A DNA stretch of 64,000 bases, taken from the NCBI GenBank assembly GCA_964035575.1, contig OZ037915.1, positions 620,001 to 684,000 on the forward strand. Reading direction: 5' to 3'. The position numbers were made by a program, and so were the translations under genes. This document shows positions 40,399-51,024 of the stretch, in pieces. Source of the DNA: Rhynchopus sp. YZ270_cl-10. Taxonomy: Eukaryota; Euglenozoa; Diplonemea; Diplonemida; Diplonemidae. Position 1 is the stretch's first letter. Each line of letters opens with the position of its first letter. The notes under the pieces are model-generated. The model was not told the origin of the DNA. It saw only the letters and a list, made by a program, of their open reading frames with translations, and did not search any database.

Positions 40399-41427
40399 GG
40401 GTTCGGTTGTATTGTTTCTGTAACAGTGGGCAGGCACAGTGGCAGCCACATTGTTCGAAAATATAAAAGAGCATGGTTCCCAATACAATAAAGAAGCAGA
40501 CAGATGGGAGCTGTATCGGTTGCATCATCGGTACAAAGCAATATAAGCACCTCTGAATGAAAATGACTGCAAACACCTCTGTGGGCGCAGACACGGGAAA
40601 GGAAAGAATGGGGTAGTTGGCATCTACACCCATATCTTTTTCAACTATAAAAAAGGTTGACTTGAAATACAAAGCACTCTCGTGACAGTGACTGGTTGGA
40701 CCGTGCAGTCCAACATCCACTGCGAGATTGACATCTGAACAAAACAAGTCTAGAAAGTCATGAAATAAAAGTCCTGTCCATTCCAAAAAGAAGTGAAAAG
40801 TTAGCCGAGAATGAAATGAACAGGGAGAGCAAATAAAAGGGAAAAACCAAAACCAGTTGTTTTCAAAATAGGACTCACCATTGCAGAAAGCCAGACAAGA
40901 CATGGCTGATTACAGCAGAAGAAGTGCAAGTCTCACACCAAAGCAGAGGCTGATGGACAGCCCAGAGATGAATGACATGGCACGGAACGGCTGGATGGCA
41001 AAGAGGTAGAAGAAGAAGTGTGCAAACCTGACGACGGCGTAGGCCTTGAGCATCAGGATGTCGTGGTCCTGTGCAAAGCCGGTGAGGCCCAGCATCAATC
41101 CCATCAGGAGCAGGAAGGGCTCGTTCTCCAGAATGTTCGACGTGATGCCCTGCAGACGTGTCTGGTCGAACTTCGGTCCAAACGCACCCAGCAGCAGCCT
41201 CATCACAGCAAGAAGGGGCCCAGGCATGCTTGTCGAGTCCTCAGCAGTCTTGTACTCCGATGTCATCAGGCGTGTGCGCACGGCAAGCATGTGTGTCACA
41301 GCAAGCTTCGCACCAAGGAGCCCGGTCACTCCGGAAAGCACTGTCAGGAAGGCTTCGTTTTGCATCTTGGCTTTGGGGTGGTGTTTGGGTGTTTATCTGT
41401 ACAGAGGGTGTGGGAGAGGGCTGAGGG
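40399..41427. repeat. MAPEG tandem unit 1
   Basis: From GGGTTCGGTTGTATTGTTTC to the TGTACAGAGGGTGTGGGAGA block upstream of the gene. Units 2 and 3 carry about 150 bp more (with CGAGAGGCACGTTCC) on the 3' side. Confidence 0.8.
40910..41365 (-). CDS. MAPEG family protein 1 (microsomal GST-like)
   Basis: 151 residues, four membrane spans. The segments NILENEPFLLLMGLMLGLTG and FAIQPFRAMSFISGLSISLC align with the human MGST1 regions NDLENIIPFL... and QPNRALSFFVGY, including the E-N-x-P and R-A-x-S-F landmarks of the MAPEG family. Members are trimeric ER or outer-mitochondrial membrane glutathione transferases/peroxidases that detoxify lipid peroxides. ATG 41365 follows a C/T tract and GTACAG. It is the first of three tandem copies and differs from the others at one noticed residue (Ser11 for Ala). 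No intron. Confidence 0.85.
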   Translation of the reverse strand: MQNEAFLTVLSGVTGLLGAKLAVTHMLAVRTRLMTSEYKTAEDSTSMPGPLLAVMRLLLGAFGPKFDQTRLQGITSNILENEPFLLLMGLMLGLTGFAQDHDILMLKAYAVVRFAHFFFYLFAIQPFRAMSFISGLSISLCFGVRLALLLL

Positions 41428-41527
41428 AAGAGATCGTAGTCTGGAAAAAACAAAAACGATCGCAACAGACAGTCTTTGTCAGGTTCAGGGTTCGTGAAGT
41501 AGGGGAAAAAGGTGTGGGAGGGATGGA

Positions 41528-42747
41528 GGGTTCGGTTGTATAGTTTCTGTAACAGTGGGCAGCACAGTGGCAGCCACATTGTTCGAAAATATAAAAGAGC
41601 ATGGTTCCCAATACAATAAAGAAGCAGACAGATGGGAGCTGTATCGGTTGCATCATCGGTACAAGCACACAACCCACCCTCCACAGAAGGAGCAGTGGTG
41701 CTCATACCCAATGCAGCAGCTTCCCTCTCAGGCAGCAGTGTTCCCACGAGTGCAAGAGTGGTCCGTTGCTGAATGACAAACAAGGCGATACGCAATAAAC
41801 GCTTGCTAGAAAGTTGAGAAGAGGAACGTGCCTCTCGAGCACGCACCTCTGAATGAAAATGAGTGCAAACACCTCTGTGGGCGCAGACACGGGAAAGAAA
41901 AGAATGGGGTCGTTGGCATCTACACCCATATCTTTTTCAACTATAAAAAAGGTTGACTTGAAATACAAAGCACTCTCGTGACAGTGCACTTTGGTTCATG
42001 ACTGTCCGTGCAGCCTGGTGGACCATGAAGTCCAACATCCACTGCGAGATTGACATCTGAACAAAACAAGTCTAGAAAGTCATGAAATAAAAGTCCTGTC
42101 CATTCCAAAAAGAAGTGAAAAGTTAGCCGAGAATGAAATGAACAGGGAGAGCAAATAAAAGGGAAAAAGCAAAAACCAGTTGTTTTCAAAATAGGACTCA
42201 CCATTGCAGAAAGCCAGACAAGACATGGCTGATTACAGCAGAAGAAGTGCAAGTCTCACACCAAAGCAGAGGCTGATGGACAGCCCAGAGATGAACGACA
42301 TGGCACGGAACGGCTGGATGGCAAAGAGGTAGAAGAAGAAGTGTGCAAACCTGACGACGGCGTAGGCCTTGAGCATCAGGATGTCGTGGTCCTGTGCAAA
42401 GCCGGTGAGGCCCAGCATCAATCCCATCAGGAGCAGGAAGGGCTCGTTCTCCAGAATGTTCGACGTGATGCCCTGCAGACGTGTCTGGTCAAACTTCGGT
42501 CCAAACGCACCCAGCAGCAGCCTCATCACAGCAAGAAGGGGCCCAGGCATGCTTGTCGAGTCCTCAGCAGTCTTGTACTCCGATGTCATCAGGCGTGTGC
42601 GCACGGCAAGCATGTGTGTCACAGCAAGCTTCGCACCAAGGAGCCCGGTCACTCCGGCAAGCACTGTCAGGAAGGCTTCGTTTTGCATCTTGGCTTTGGG
42701 GTGGTGTTGTGTGTTTATCTGTACAGAGGGTGTGGGAGAGGGCTGAG
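41528..42747. repeat. MAPEG tandem unit 2
   Basis: Direct repeat of unit 1 with high identity in coding and flanking DNA. Confidence 0.85.
42233..42688 (-). CDS. MAPEG family protein 2 (microsomal GST-like)
   Basis: 151 residues, the same four-span MGST1-like protein as at 40910, with Ala11. ATG 42688 has the same GTACAG acceptor context. The flanks are also nearly identical, so the duplication is recent or homogenised. Function is as in copy 1; three genes would raise dosage of a constitutively transcribed gene where transcription is polycistronic. Confidence 0.85.
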   Translation of the reverse strand: MQNEAFLTVLAGVTGLLGAKLAVTHMLAVRTRLMTSEYKTAEDSTSMPGPLLAVMRLLLGAFGPKFDQTRLQGITSNILENEPFLLLMGLMLGLTGFAQDHDILMLKAYAVVRFAHFFFYLFAIQPFRAMSFISGLSISLCFGVRLALLLL

Positions 42748-42949
42748 GATATGTGCTTCATCAGGCACAAGCAAGATTACTTCCGTGGACGGACTGTGCC
42801 GCACTAGCAGCGAGGTGAGCAAACCGAGAACCAGAGTACACTCATCGGAAGAGCACAAAAACAACAACGGAACTCTGTCACTCCCTTTCTTGTGAGAGGA
42901 GGAGTCCTTACTCAAGAGGGGCACGGCCATGCCCACCGCCGTACTGTAA

Positions 42950-43111
42950 GGCGATGACCTGGATGAGTGTAACTGGCAGCGCACCACCGCGGCACTGCGC
43001 AGATGTGATCTGCTAATTGTTCTGGGCAGCTCTCTTATGGCTGAACCTGTGCGTGGGTTTCCTGAATGCCTTAGAGATATGGCCTATCTCATAAACAATG
43101 GGATGGGTTGA
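42950..43111 (+). pseudogene. Sirtuin C-terminal fragment
   Basis: The plus-strand frame reads TAALRRCDLLIVLGSSLMAE, then PVRGF, and MAYLINNG. This matches the sirtuin segment C/A-DLL.V.GTSL...P...P ... INN that binds the NAD ribose. It is about 50 codons long and nothing of the zinc module or GAG..S motif is seen nearby. It lies in the spacer between MAPEG units 2 and 3, opposite in strand to every other gene. Best read as a gene fragment. A small chance remains that it is an exon. Confidence 0.45.
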
Positions 43112-43211
43112 AATGCTGGAAAGAAATGAAGGAAGCGAGAGACACAGTATGTCAACGCAATGCTCAATAATACATTGCTTACAGTTGTTCTAAATCCCAC
43201 ACAGCCGACGA

Positions 43212-43345
43212 GTTGCTGGAACATTTGGAGTCAGCAGCGTGAAAATACAGGCAAAAAAGGTGATTGTTACAGACGGGGAGAGTGAAGAGGTCGAGCTCAC
43301 CCACGACCTTGCCATCATCCTGTGGTGGAGAAGAAGCTGTTGTTG
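43212..43345 (+). pseudogene. Possible methyltransferase fragment
   Basis: The frame AGTFGVSSVKIQAKKVIVTD, then GESEEVELTHD, resembles motif I and post-I (AGTG..G....GA..V..TD.......L) of the Rossmann-fold protein methyltransferases (METTL21/FAM86 type). It closes soon after, and no other motif is identifiable. A fragment near, and in the same orientation as, the sirtuin remnant. Confidence 0.3.
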
Positions 43346-43785
43346 GGCGGGAGCGTAAATAGCTCCGCCATGCAGCACACCTGGAACGTAGCTACAGAGC
43401 TGAAGCGTTTCCTGCAAGTGGACACGGAGAAGTCGCAAGCCCTCATGGACGGCAGGATTAGTTTGCGGAAAAGAGGAGCACTTGTCCCACAGTCACAGAC
43501 CACACTGCATCCCCATAGGTTCCGTGTTTCCTTCATTCCGCACAGGAGTAGCCCAGAAGTTGACATTGTGGGCCCTCTACAACACCAATGGTGTAGGTCA
43601 ACATGTGAACGAAAAGAATGCAGGATGGGGCAGCCAATATGGTCGAATGTTTGTGTGAATAGATCATGTTGTCAGTTGAACTTTATCCTGACCCTAGCTT
43701 GGAAATACAAAAACCAACGCAACAGACAGTTGTCAGGTTGCTGGTTTGTGAAGTATGGGGGAAAAGGTGTGTTGGAGGGATGGAG

Positions 43786-45012
43786 GGTTCGGTTGTATTG
43801 TTTCTGTAACAGTGGGCAGCACAGTGGCAGCCACATTGTTCGAAAATAAAAAAGAGCATGGTTCCCAATACAATAAAGAAGCAGACAGATGGGAGCTGTA
43901 TCGGTTGCATCATCGGTACAAGCACACAACCCACCCTCCAGAGAAGGAGCAGTGGTGCTCATACCCAATGCAGCAGCTTCCCTCTCAGGCAGCAGTGTTC
44001 CCACGAGTGCAAGAGTGGTCCGTTGCTGAATGACAAACAAGGCGATACGCAATAAACGCTTGCTAGAAAGTTGAGAAGAGGAACGTGCCTCTCGAGCACG
44101 CACCTCTGAATGAAAATGAGTGCAAACACCTCTGTGGGCGCAGACACGGGAAAGAAAAGAATGGGGTCGTTGGCATCTACACCCATATCTTTTTCAACTA
44201 TAAAAAAGGTTGACTTGAAATACAAAGCACTCTCGTGACAGTGTACTTTGGTTCATGACTGTCCGTGCAGCCTGGTGGAACATGCAGTCCAACATCCACT
44301 GCGAGATTGACATCTGAACAAATAAAACAAGTCTAGAAAATCATAAAAAGGAACAATAATAAAAGTCCTGTCCATTCCAAAAAGAAGTGAAGAGTTAGCC
44401 GAGAGAATGAAATGAACAGGGAGAGCAAAAAAAGAAGAAGGAAAAATGTTTTCAAAATAGGACTCACCATTGCAGAAAGCCAGACAAGACATGGCTGATT
44501 ACAGCAGAAGAAGTGCAAGTCTCACACCAAAGCAGAGGCTGATGGACAGCCCAGATATGAATGACATCGCACGGAACGGCTGGATGGCAAAGAGGTAGAA
44601 GAAGAAGTGTGCAAACCTGACGACGGCGTAGGCCTTGAGCATCAGGATGTCGTGGTCCTGTGCAAAGCCGGTGAGGCCCAGCATCAATCCCATCAGGAGC
44701 AGGAAGGGCTCGTTCTCCAGAATGTTCGACGTGATGCCCTGCAGACGTGTCTGGTCAAACTTCGGTCCAAACGCACCCAGCAGCAGCCTCATCACAGCAA
44801 GAAGGGGCCCAGGCATGCTTGTCGAGTCCTCAGCAGTCTTGTACTCCGATGTCATCAGGCGTGTGCGCACGGCAAGCATGTGTGTCACAGCAAGCTTCGC
44901 ACCAAGGAGCCCGGTCACTCCGGCAAGCACTGTCAGGAAGGCTTCGTTTTGCATCTTGGCTTTGGGGTGGTGTTTGTGTGTTTATCTGTACAGAGGGTGT
45001 GGGAGAGGGGAG
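43786..45012. repeat. MAPEG tandem unit 3
   Basis: Third direct repeat. About 1 kb of unrelated DNA carrying the gene fragments (42748-43785) separates it from unit 2. Confidence 0.85.
44499..44954 (-). CDS. MAPEG family protein 3 (microsomal GST-like)
   Basis: 151 residues, identical in sequence to copy 2 as far as read, with four spans and the E-N-x-P / R-A-x-S-F landmarks of MGST1-like enzymes. ATG 44954 follows the same C/T tract and GTACAG. The 3' flank differs from copies 1 and 2 only by small indels near 44280-44450. Confidence 0.85.
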   Translation of the reverse strand: MQNEAFLTVLAGVTGLLGAKLAVTHMLAVRTRLMTSEYKTAEDSTSMPGPLLAVMRLLLGAFGPKFDQTRLQGITSNILENEPFLLLMGLMLGLTGFAQDHDILMLKAYAVVRFAHFFFYLFAIQPFRAMSFISGLSISLCFGVRLALLLL

Positions 45013-45206
45013 AGGGCAGAGGACAGAGGACTTAGGACATACACTTCATGATGTGTCAACCAATCCGCCTCACTGTGGTGGGGTTGCTCTGTCTCAATGT
45101 GGCTATGAAAAACGCCACATCTGACGCTCTGTGGATCATTTGAAAGCCATACTACAAAACCACCCCTCTTTTTTTTACTACAAATATCTAACATCTAATA
45201 CAAAAA

Positions 45207-47634
45207 CTACTTGACTGCCATGGAAACCAGGTCTAGGAGGTAGGCGGTTTTCGCCTGCAACTCTTCTTGCGTCAGACGCGACGACGCTGCAAGCGAAGTA
45301 TAAAACGCGGTGAGCTGCTTCATCACCCACGCCGACGTCCGCGCCACCGTCGCTAAATCCGACGCAAGCGATGATGTATGCTGACTCGGCTGCACCACCG
45401 CCACCGGCCGCGTCCTCTCCAAATCCGCAAAGGCCTGCCGAATCGCATCCACTTCTTCATGCGCACTCTCCTTATCATCGATCAACCTCGCCATCTTCGC
45501 CTCCGTATAAGCCTCTGCCTCCACCAACTGCAACAGCACGGACTCCCTCTCGGCATCCCTCATCGACAGAGCTTTGTTCGCAGCCTCCAAAGACGCCACC
45601 GTACTACGGTTCCCCGCCAACGCGACCTCATAGTTGGACGCAGCCGCCTCAAGCCGCGCGACGTCAGCCTCCAGTTCTGCGACTCTGCGGCTGCCCACAA
45701 CGCTGACCTTAGCTACCTGGGCGGAGACGGAGCGTTCTTCGATGCAGGCTGCTTCTAAGCGTTGTAGCTTTGCGTTTAAAACGACCATATCCCCAACGAG
45801 CCGTTCTCTGTCTGTGATGAGTTCTGTCATGTCAACTTCGAGGCGTTCCCTTAACCGCCGTTCTTTGATGATCTCTGCATCGCAGCGCTGCTGCAGCACA
45901 TCGGTTTCGCGTTCTCGTGCGGAGTTGGAAAGGCGGAGTGTTTCGCACTCCGCTGTCACCCCTGCAGCCATGCGGAGCGCTTCTTCCCTTTGTGAGGTAT
46001 GAGTCTGGAGGAGCACCGCCTGCTGTTGCTGCGCCGCATCGTGGGTACTGCGAATTGCAGCGATTTCTGCAGAAAGTTGTGCAATAGTAGCGTTCTGCGC
46101 TGTAATAGTATCCTGTGCACTCCGGTCATCAAAAGAAGAGTCATGCCCAGGGCAGAGAGACAACACCTTCATGCGAAGCGCGTCGTTTTCCTGTTCTGTT
46201 AGTCTTAATGATTCGCGAAGGCGAGAGTCATTTGTTTGAGGCCCATGAGAGGTTGATTGGAGCAGTGCGTTATCTTCTTTGGATTGCGCTAATTCGTCTC
46301 TGAGAACCGCGATTTCTGTTGCATTCGCGTCTAGAGATTGGGAGGCAATAGAAAGATCGGATTCAAGTTGCCTTAAATTTGCGATAAGATTATCCCTTTC
46401 TTCGCATAGTTCGGAAACCTCTCTGTCATGAATCGCGTCGTGCTGGACACGCAGTTGGGTATGCGAGGTGCATTCATCTCGCAATGCGGACACCTCTTTT
46501 CTACTTAACTCATGCATTTGCTTTTCAGATTGGAATTCGACCACACCAACCGCAGTCGCCAGCTCTGATCGAAGCGATTCATTGCAGTGCGTCACCGCCT
46601 CGCACGCTTCAGTCATTCTCGCCACCTCTTCCTGAAGTTGTGTTACCCTTTCCGCTTTGGAGTGGAGCTCCACTTCTTGAATCCGACCTGCCGTTTCTAA
46701 CGCAACCAACGCGGCAGTCGCTTCTTCCGCTGCTGCAGAGAGAGCGGAGATCTGAGACAAAGCGTCAGACAGAGCACTCCTATCCGCCTCTGCCCCCGCA
46801 TTCACCGCAGCAATCTGCGCCTCCGCAACCGACCCTGCATATGCCATGTGTCTCCCAGCAGAGGTAGTCTCTTCAAGAGCTGTGCTAACATTCTGTAGCT
46901 CCTGTTGTAGCATGACCACGAGGCGGTCTTTTTCTGCAGAGTCGCGGGTTAATGATTCGCAGCGTTGTGCCAATCTTGATTCGTGCACTTCATGGCGTGC
47001 GGTCGCGAGAGAAGCGATGTCGGCACAATGCTGTTCCACAGCATAAGCCATGCTCTGAGGAAAGCTTGGTAGAGGTGATGCGGGCTGGTGTTCGAGCGCC
47101 TCTAGTCTGGTTTGGAGGGTGCGGAGAGTGGTTTCGTTGTGTTGTTCCTTCTCAAGGTGGGTCGCAAGCATGCCCGCACGCTCCTCCCCTGCAGTGCGCA
47201 CAAACGTCGCAAGGTCTGCCTCGGCTCGTTCACGCATCTCCCGCTCGACCACAACCTGGGCCTCGAGAAGCGCCTGGTTGTTTGCTGCAACTGCCAAGGC
47301 GCGTGTCCCATCTGCAACAACAGCCGCGACAGAACTCTCCCTATCCACCCCGCATCCATCAGGAACCAAGTAGGCTGGGGTGGGGGAGAAGGAGGAGGGG
47401 GAAGAGGTGGAGGTGGTGGTGGGCACAACCCTTCCTGGTGTGAGCAGCGGAGAGGCCTCGTTGAGCAGTGCGGTCTGTGTGTGTGGGGGGGGTTTTTTTT
47501 TTTGCAAGGTGTTTTGGAAGAGAAAAGCAGTTTCGTTGCCATACCGTGACGGCGACTGCTGCTGTGGGACTGTAGTAAGGAGGAACGGAGGTGGTGGTCG
47601 AGGTGCAGCGTGTGGGGGTGTGCGACGGGAGCAT
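45207..47634 (-). CDS. Long coiled-coil protein, one intron
   Basis: 785 residues. Exon 1 (47545-47634) starts MLPSHTPTRCTSTTT and joins exon 2 (45207-47474) across a 70-nt intron (GTATGG ... ACACACAG) in phase 0 (VAVT | TALLNEAS). Without this intron the long frame has no ATG for about 200 codons. A Pro/Ser/Thr-rich head (1-70) is followed by about 680 residues of Glu/Ala/Leu/Gln-rich heptads, for example SRLAQRCESLTRDSAEKDRL and LVEAEAYTEAKMARLIDDKE, typical of a long parallel coiled coil. No motor, kinase or localisation motif is seen. A structural role in cytoskeleton, basal body or Golgi tethering is possible but not shown. Confidence 0.7.
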
Positions 47635-47841
47635 TGTGGAAAGGGAAAAGGGGAGGGAGGGGAGGGGAGGGGGAGGGTCAGTGTGGCCGGAACTTTCCTA
47701 CAAAGCCATGAAGACGCGGGGTGGGAGGTGGGGGGTGGGTGTGTTTGAAAGGTATGGGTGGTGGAGCACTCCCCCTTCTGTGGTTGTGAGTGTTGTGGGT
47801 TTTTGCCAATTGGTCTAATAATTGGTCTCAATTAGTTTAAA

Positions 47842-48110
47842 AAAAATGTAGAGTTGAAATACAAAGCCTCTCGTGAACAGTGTACCTTGGTACAGGACTG
47901 GCTGTACCGGGGGGGTGCATCCCAACCATGAAGTGCTACATCCACTTCGTGGTTTACATCTGATATGTGCTACTCCCGTTTCCACTCATCAGATGACTGA
48001 AAGGATCATTGCAAACACAGGGACGCGAATCCTGTGTGATGGTCCGGTTGGGGTACTCTGCCCGTTTCCGCAGAAAAAAGTCTTGAAACCTCAAACCCCT
48101 GATCCTGCCC
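47842..48110. repeat. TCTCGTG-head element, long version
   Basis: Head TTGAAATACAAAGCCTCTCG plus AACAGTGTACCTTGGTAC, body GTTTACATCTGATATG.GCTACTCCC, and the hairpin CACAGG/CCTGTG (48016-48036) around a loop containing CGAATCC, similar to a tRNA T-arm/B-box. Most complete copy of the family in the window. Confidence 0.65.
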
Positions 48111-48737
48111 TCCACCTACTTCCTCTCATCAATCCAGATGACGATCATCGGAGGGTCCCTGCGTGATGTACGGTTCTGCTGAGGAAAGAAAAAGAGCACA
48201 AAAACTACCAACTTTCTTTTTAACGTTTTTTTACATGAAGCAATTGATAAGAAATACACAGAAGATGCTCGGTTCGAAGGAGAGGATGGGGGAGGGGGTT
48301 TTGGGGGGTGTGTGTCTGGAAGGAGAAAGGAGTCTGTCTCTCTTGAATGTTCGATCTGACATCCCGCACGCCCCCACTCTCCCCCTCGTATACTGTACAG
48401 TACGTTTGTTTCCCTTCTTATTCTCATTTAGGGTATTTTTCTAATCCACGAAGCTGGAGGCGTGAAGAGAAAGCTTACAACAAGTATTTCAACATATGCA
48501 TTCAATAAGTTGAAGACATAAGGCCTAAGGTATAGGGATCAAAAATGTTCCAACAAAAAAAAAATACACACAAAAGCATCGAACGATAAAAACAACACGG
48601 GGTTGGGGGGGGGGGATATTTGAGTAATCGGCAACAAAAGAAAAAATGTGCAACACTGCAAAGGAAAAAAAAACTACACTACAGCGATTGTGTTGTGTAG
48701 TAATGATTTCCGAGAAAGAAAAAAAAAATCAGATAAT
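48111..48737. other. Gene-free
   Basis: No gene recognised. Contains the AGTATTTCAACATATGCATT repeat (48488) and purine-rich runs. Confidence 0.45.
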
Positions 48738-48863
48738 GGTGTGATCACCCAAACGGATTCTCCGTGGTTCTCCCGAAGGTGCTCCGCAAATCTTAATATA
48801 GCCCCTAGCAGTTCTCCGTGGTTCTTCCGTGGGTTGTCCGTACCCCCTGAATCACACCAAGAT
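48738..48863. mobile_element. Small MITE with TGGTGTGAT ends, copy 1
   Basis: TGGTGTGATCACC at the left is mirrored by GAATCACACCA at the right. The interior shares ATAGCCCCTAGCAGTTCTCC and GTTGTCCGTACCCCCTGAAT with 55315-55434. AGATA occurs on both flanks and may be the target duplication. No coding capacity. Confidence 0.75.
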
Positions 48864-49906
48864 ACCTTTTTGTTCTGTTCGCGTGTTGTGCTCTCTTTTT
48901 TTGAAAACTTGGTTGTATTAGTGTGGCCCTAGAGTGTGCTCCACTGTACATATTTTTTGATTTTACTGGGGTATCAGTGATGGATGCAAAATCAGTTATT
49001 GTGTTCTGTGAGTAAGGGGGGGAGTTTTTTGTGTCCTAAGACATATATAGGAGGAACCTCTGGTCTAACCCCGTAACGTTTTAAAAAAAAAAATTGTTTT
49101 TATACCTACAAGCGTAGCTTAAAGGAGAAATAGTTCCTCAGATACGGTCGCCAATCACCCCTCAAACAGGGTAATTGAGCAATCAACGAAAAAACCTTTT
49201 TTCCTTTTACTTACCTATCAGAGTTACTATTTTTTTTGATAAATCTGTTTGTAGTAACCGTAGGAACAATCATCACATTTTTTTTTGGTTTTTTTTTTTT
49301 TGATTTTTTTTTCTCTTTGCTTTACTTTGAGATCTGTTACCAGGTTGCCTTTTCTTTTTGTGTTTTGTTTTTAATTTGTTGTTGTTTGCTTTTATCAGGA
49401 CTTGACACAGATCAGGTGGCAGGACGCTTTTGGTTCCATCTCTAACTCCACAAATGGAGTGGGGTTACGGAGTACCGGGAGCGGCTGCCATTTTTAGTGA
49501 GAGGGGGTTTTTTGTGGTTTTTTTGGGTTTTTTTTTTGGCTGTTTTTTTTTTTTTTTTTTTTTTTTGATAATCTGTAGCTGCGCAAGCAGTCTTGCACCA
49601 GTTGTTGTTTTGATATGTTCATAACACACAGAGGCATCTATACACGACATCGAAAAATTTCTCTTTTTGAGAACCTCTTTTAGTGTTTTTTTTTGCACCT
49701 TTTTTTAAAACTCATTTTCGAAAAACTTGGTCGGATAAATAGCGGACACTTTACCCCCCTCCCGAGAGAGGCGACACAGTGTATTACCCCCCACTATCCG
49801 ACACGAAGTCTGTCTTTCATCTGATTAGCATTGATCTGATCAGCAAGAACGCTGTTACTGTTTCCTTCACGGCGGAGCCCATAGAAGAAGACAGCTACAC
49901 TTTTTT

Positions 49907-49941
<35 letters not shown>

Positions 49942-50164
49942 TGGTCTTGCAAACAAATGAGGCCTTTTTTTGTAAGAGTTTTTAAAAAGGGGGTAAAGTT
50001 GGTAGTGCAAAACGCCTCTGGGACGCAGGGCACAAAAAAGAAAGCGGGGTGGGATGGGGAAGGAAAAAGCAAAAGTATATAAAAACCCCGCCTACTATTT
50101 AGCTTTGTACCTACTAAGCACTGTAAATGGTAGGCGTGTGATGGGGTTAAAATATACTGGTGTA
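48864..50164. other. Gene-free, T-rich
   Basis: Long T or A runs (for example 49536-49566 and 49909-49937) and a T-tract repeat at 48900-48950. No gene or RNA is recognised. Confidence 0.5.
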
Positions 50165-50230
50165 TATAAATAAAAAAAGAAAGCTTGTGAGATGCATGTA
50201 CCTCTTGTGAACACACATCTTTAACAAGCT
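50165..50230. repeat. Diverged TCTCGTG-type element with long stem
   Basis: GCTTGTGAGATGCATGTACC and TCTTGTGAACACACATC, then TTAACAAGC. The ends pair (GCTTGT/ACAAGC) and the inner GAGATG / CATCTT pair too, so this copy keeps hairpin potential although its sequence has drifted. Confidence 0.45.
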
Positions 50231-50535
50231 ATGGTTCCTTCTGATAGCCCCACCCGAAGGAGGAGGAGGATGAGGGCAGGGCACTAGCTAGGTGCTTTTT
50301 TGCGGTTTCAAAACCGCAAAAACCCGGTTTTGCGGTTTGGCGGAAAAAAAAAAAAAAAACGGAAAATCTCGGGGCAGGAAAAAAAAAATGTGGGGGGTTT
50401 TGGGCACTGTTGGGGCCCCCTCGCCCGACCCCCAGATGACTGGCATGATAGCACCTTATTTTTTTTCTGCTCGCTGCGCTCACGGAAGTACACCCCAAAA
50501 AAATTTCCGCTCGCTTCGCTCGCGGGGTTAACCCA

Positions 50536-50670
50536 TATTTGTTTTGCCTGCGGCGCCATTTTCCTTTTTTGCTTCGCAAAAAGAGGGTTTGTTGAGTGAC
50601 TCTGGTGTAAAACCGGCATCTTTACACCGTACCCTAATTTTTTTTGCCTGCGGCGCCATTTATTATTTTA
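50536..50670. repeat. CCTGCGGCGCCATTTT repeat pair, copy 3
   Basis: Same ordered blocks as 36920-37090. It is followed (50682-50996) by a plus-strand open frame of about 100 codons of unknown nature. Confidence 0.75.
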
Positions 50671-51024
50671 CAATGTCTTCGGGAATCCCCCTGCAATTTG
50701 GACAGTTGCATTTTGCAACCGAAAATGCAATCGTTTCAGGTAGAGGGGTGGTCCACGATCGGAGATTAAGTCAGAGCATAGTGAGCCGGCGTGCCACCGC
50801 GGACATGGAGGAGTATGTGATAGAATGGTCGACAGCAAACAGGAGACTGGGGGGAGTATGTGCGAACGTCGGAAGCTGTGCAGACCATGCGGCAACACAT
50901 GCTCACGCACAGAAGCATTCTGATACATGCAATGAAATTGGCAGGAGATTCCACCAGGGGTCAGTCGGGTTTAGCCCCGTAAAAAATGCCCTGTAAATAA
51001 CCCCTTCCCAAATATCCCCGTCCC

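Noticed and set aside
40355-40903. 182-codon minus frame after MAPEG gene 1
   Set aside because: The matching DNA in units 2 and 3 does not keep the frame, so this is 3' flanking sequence.
41018-41497. Plus-strand frames opposite the MAPEG genes (repeated in all three units)
   Set aside because: Conserved only because the antisense MAPEG coding sequence is conserved.
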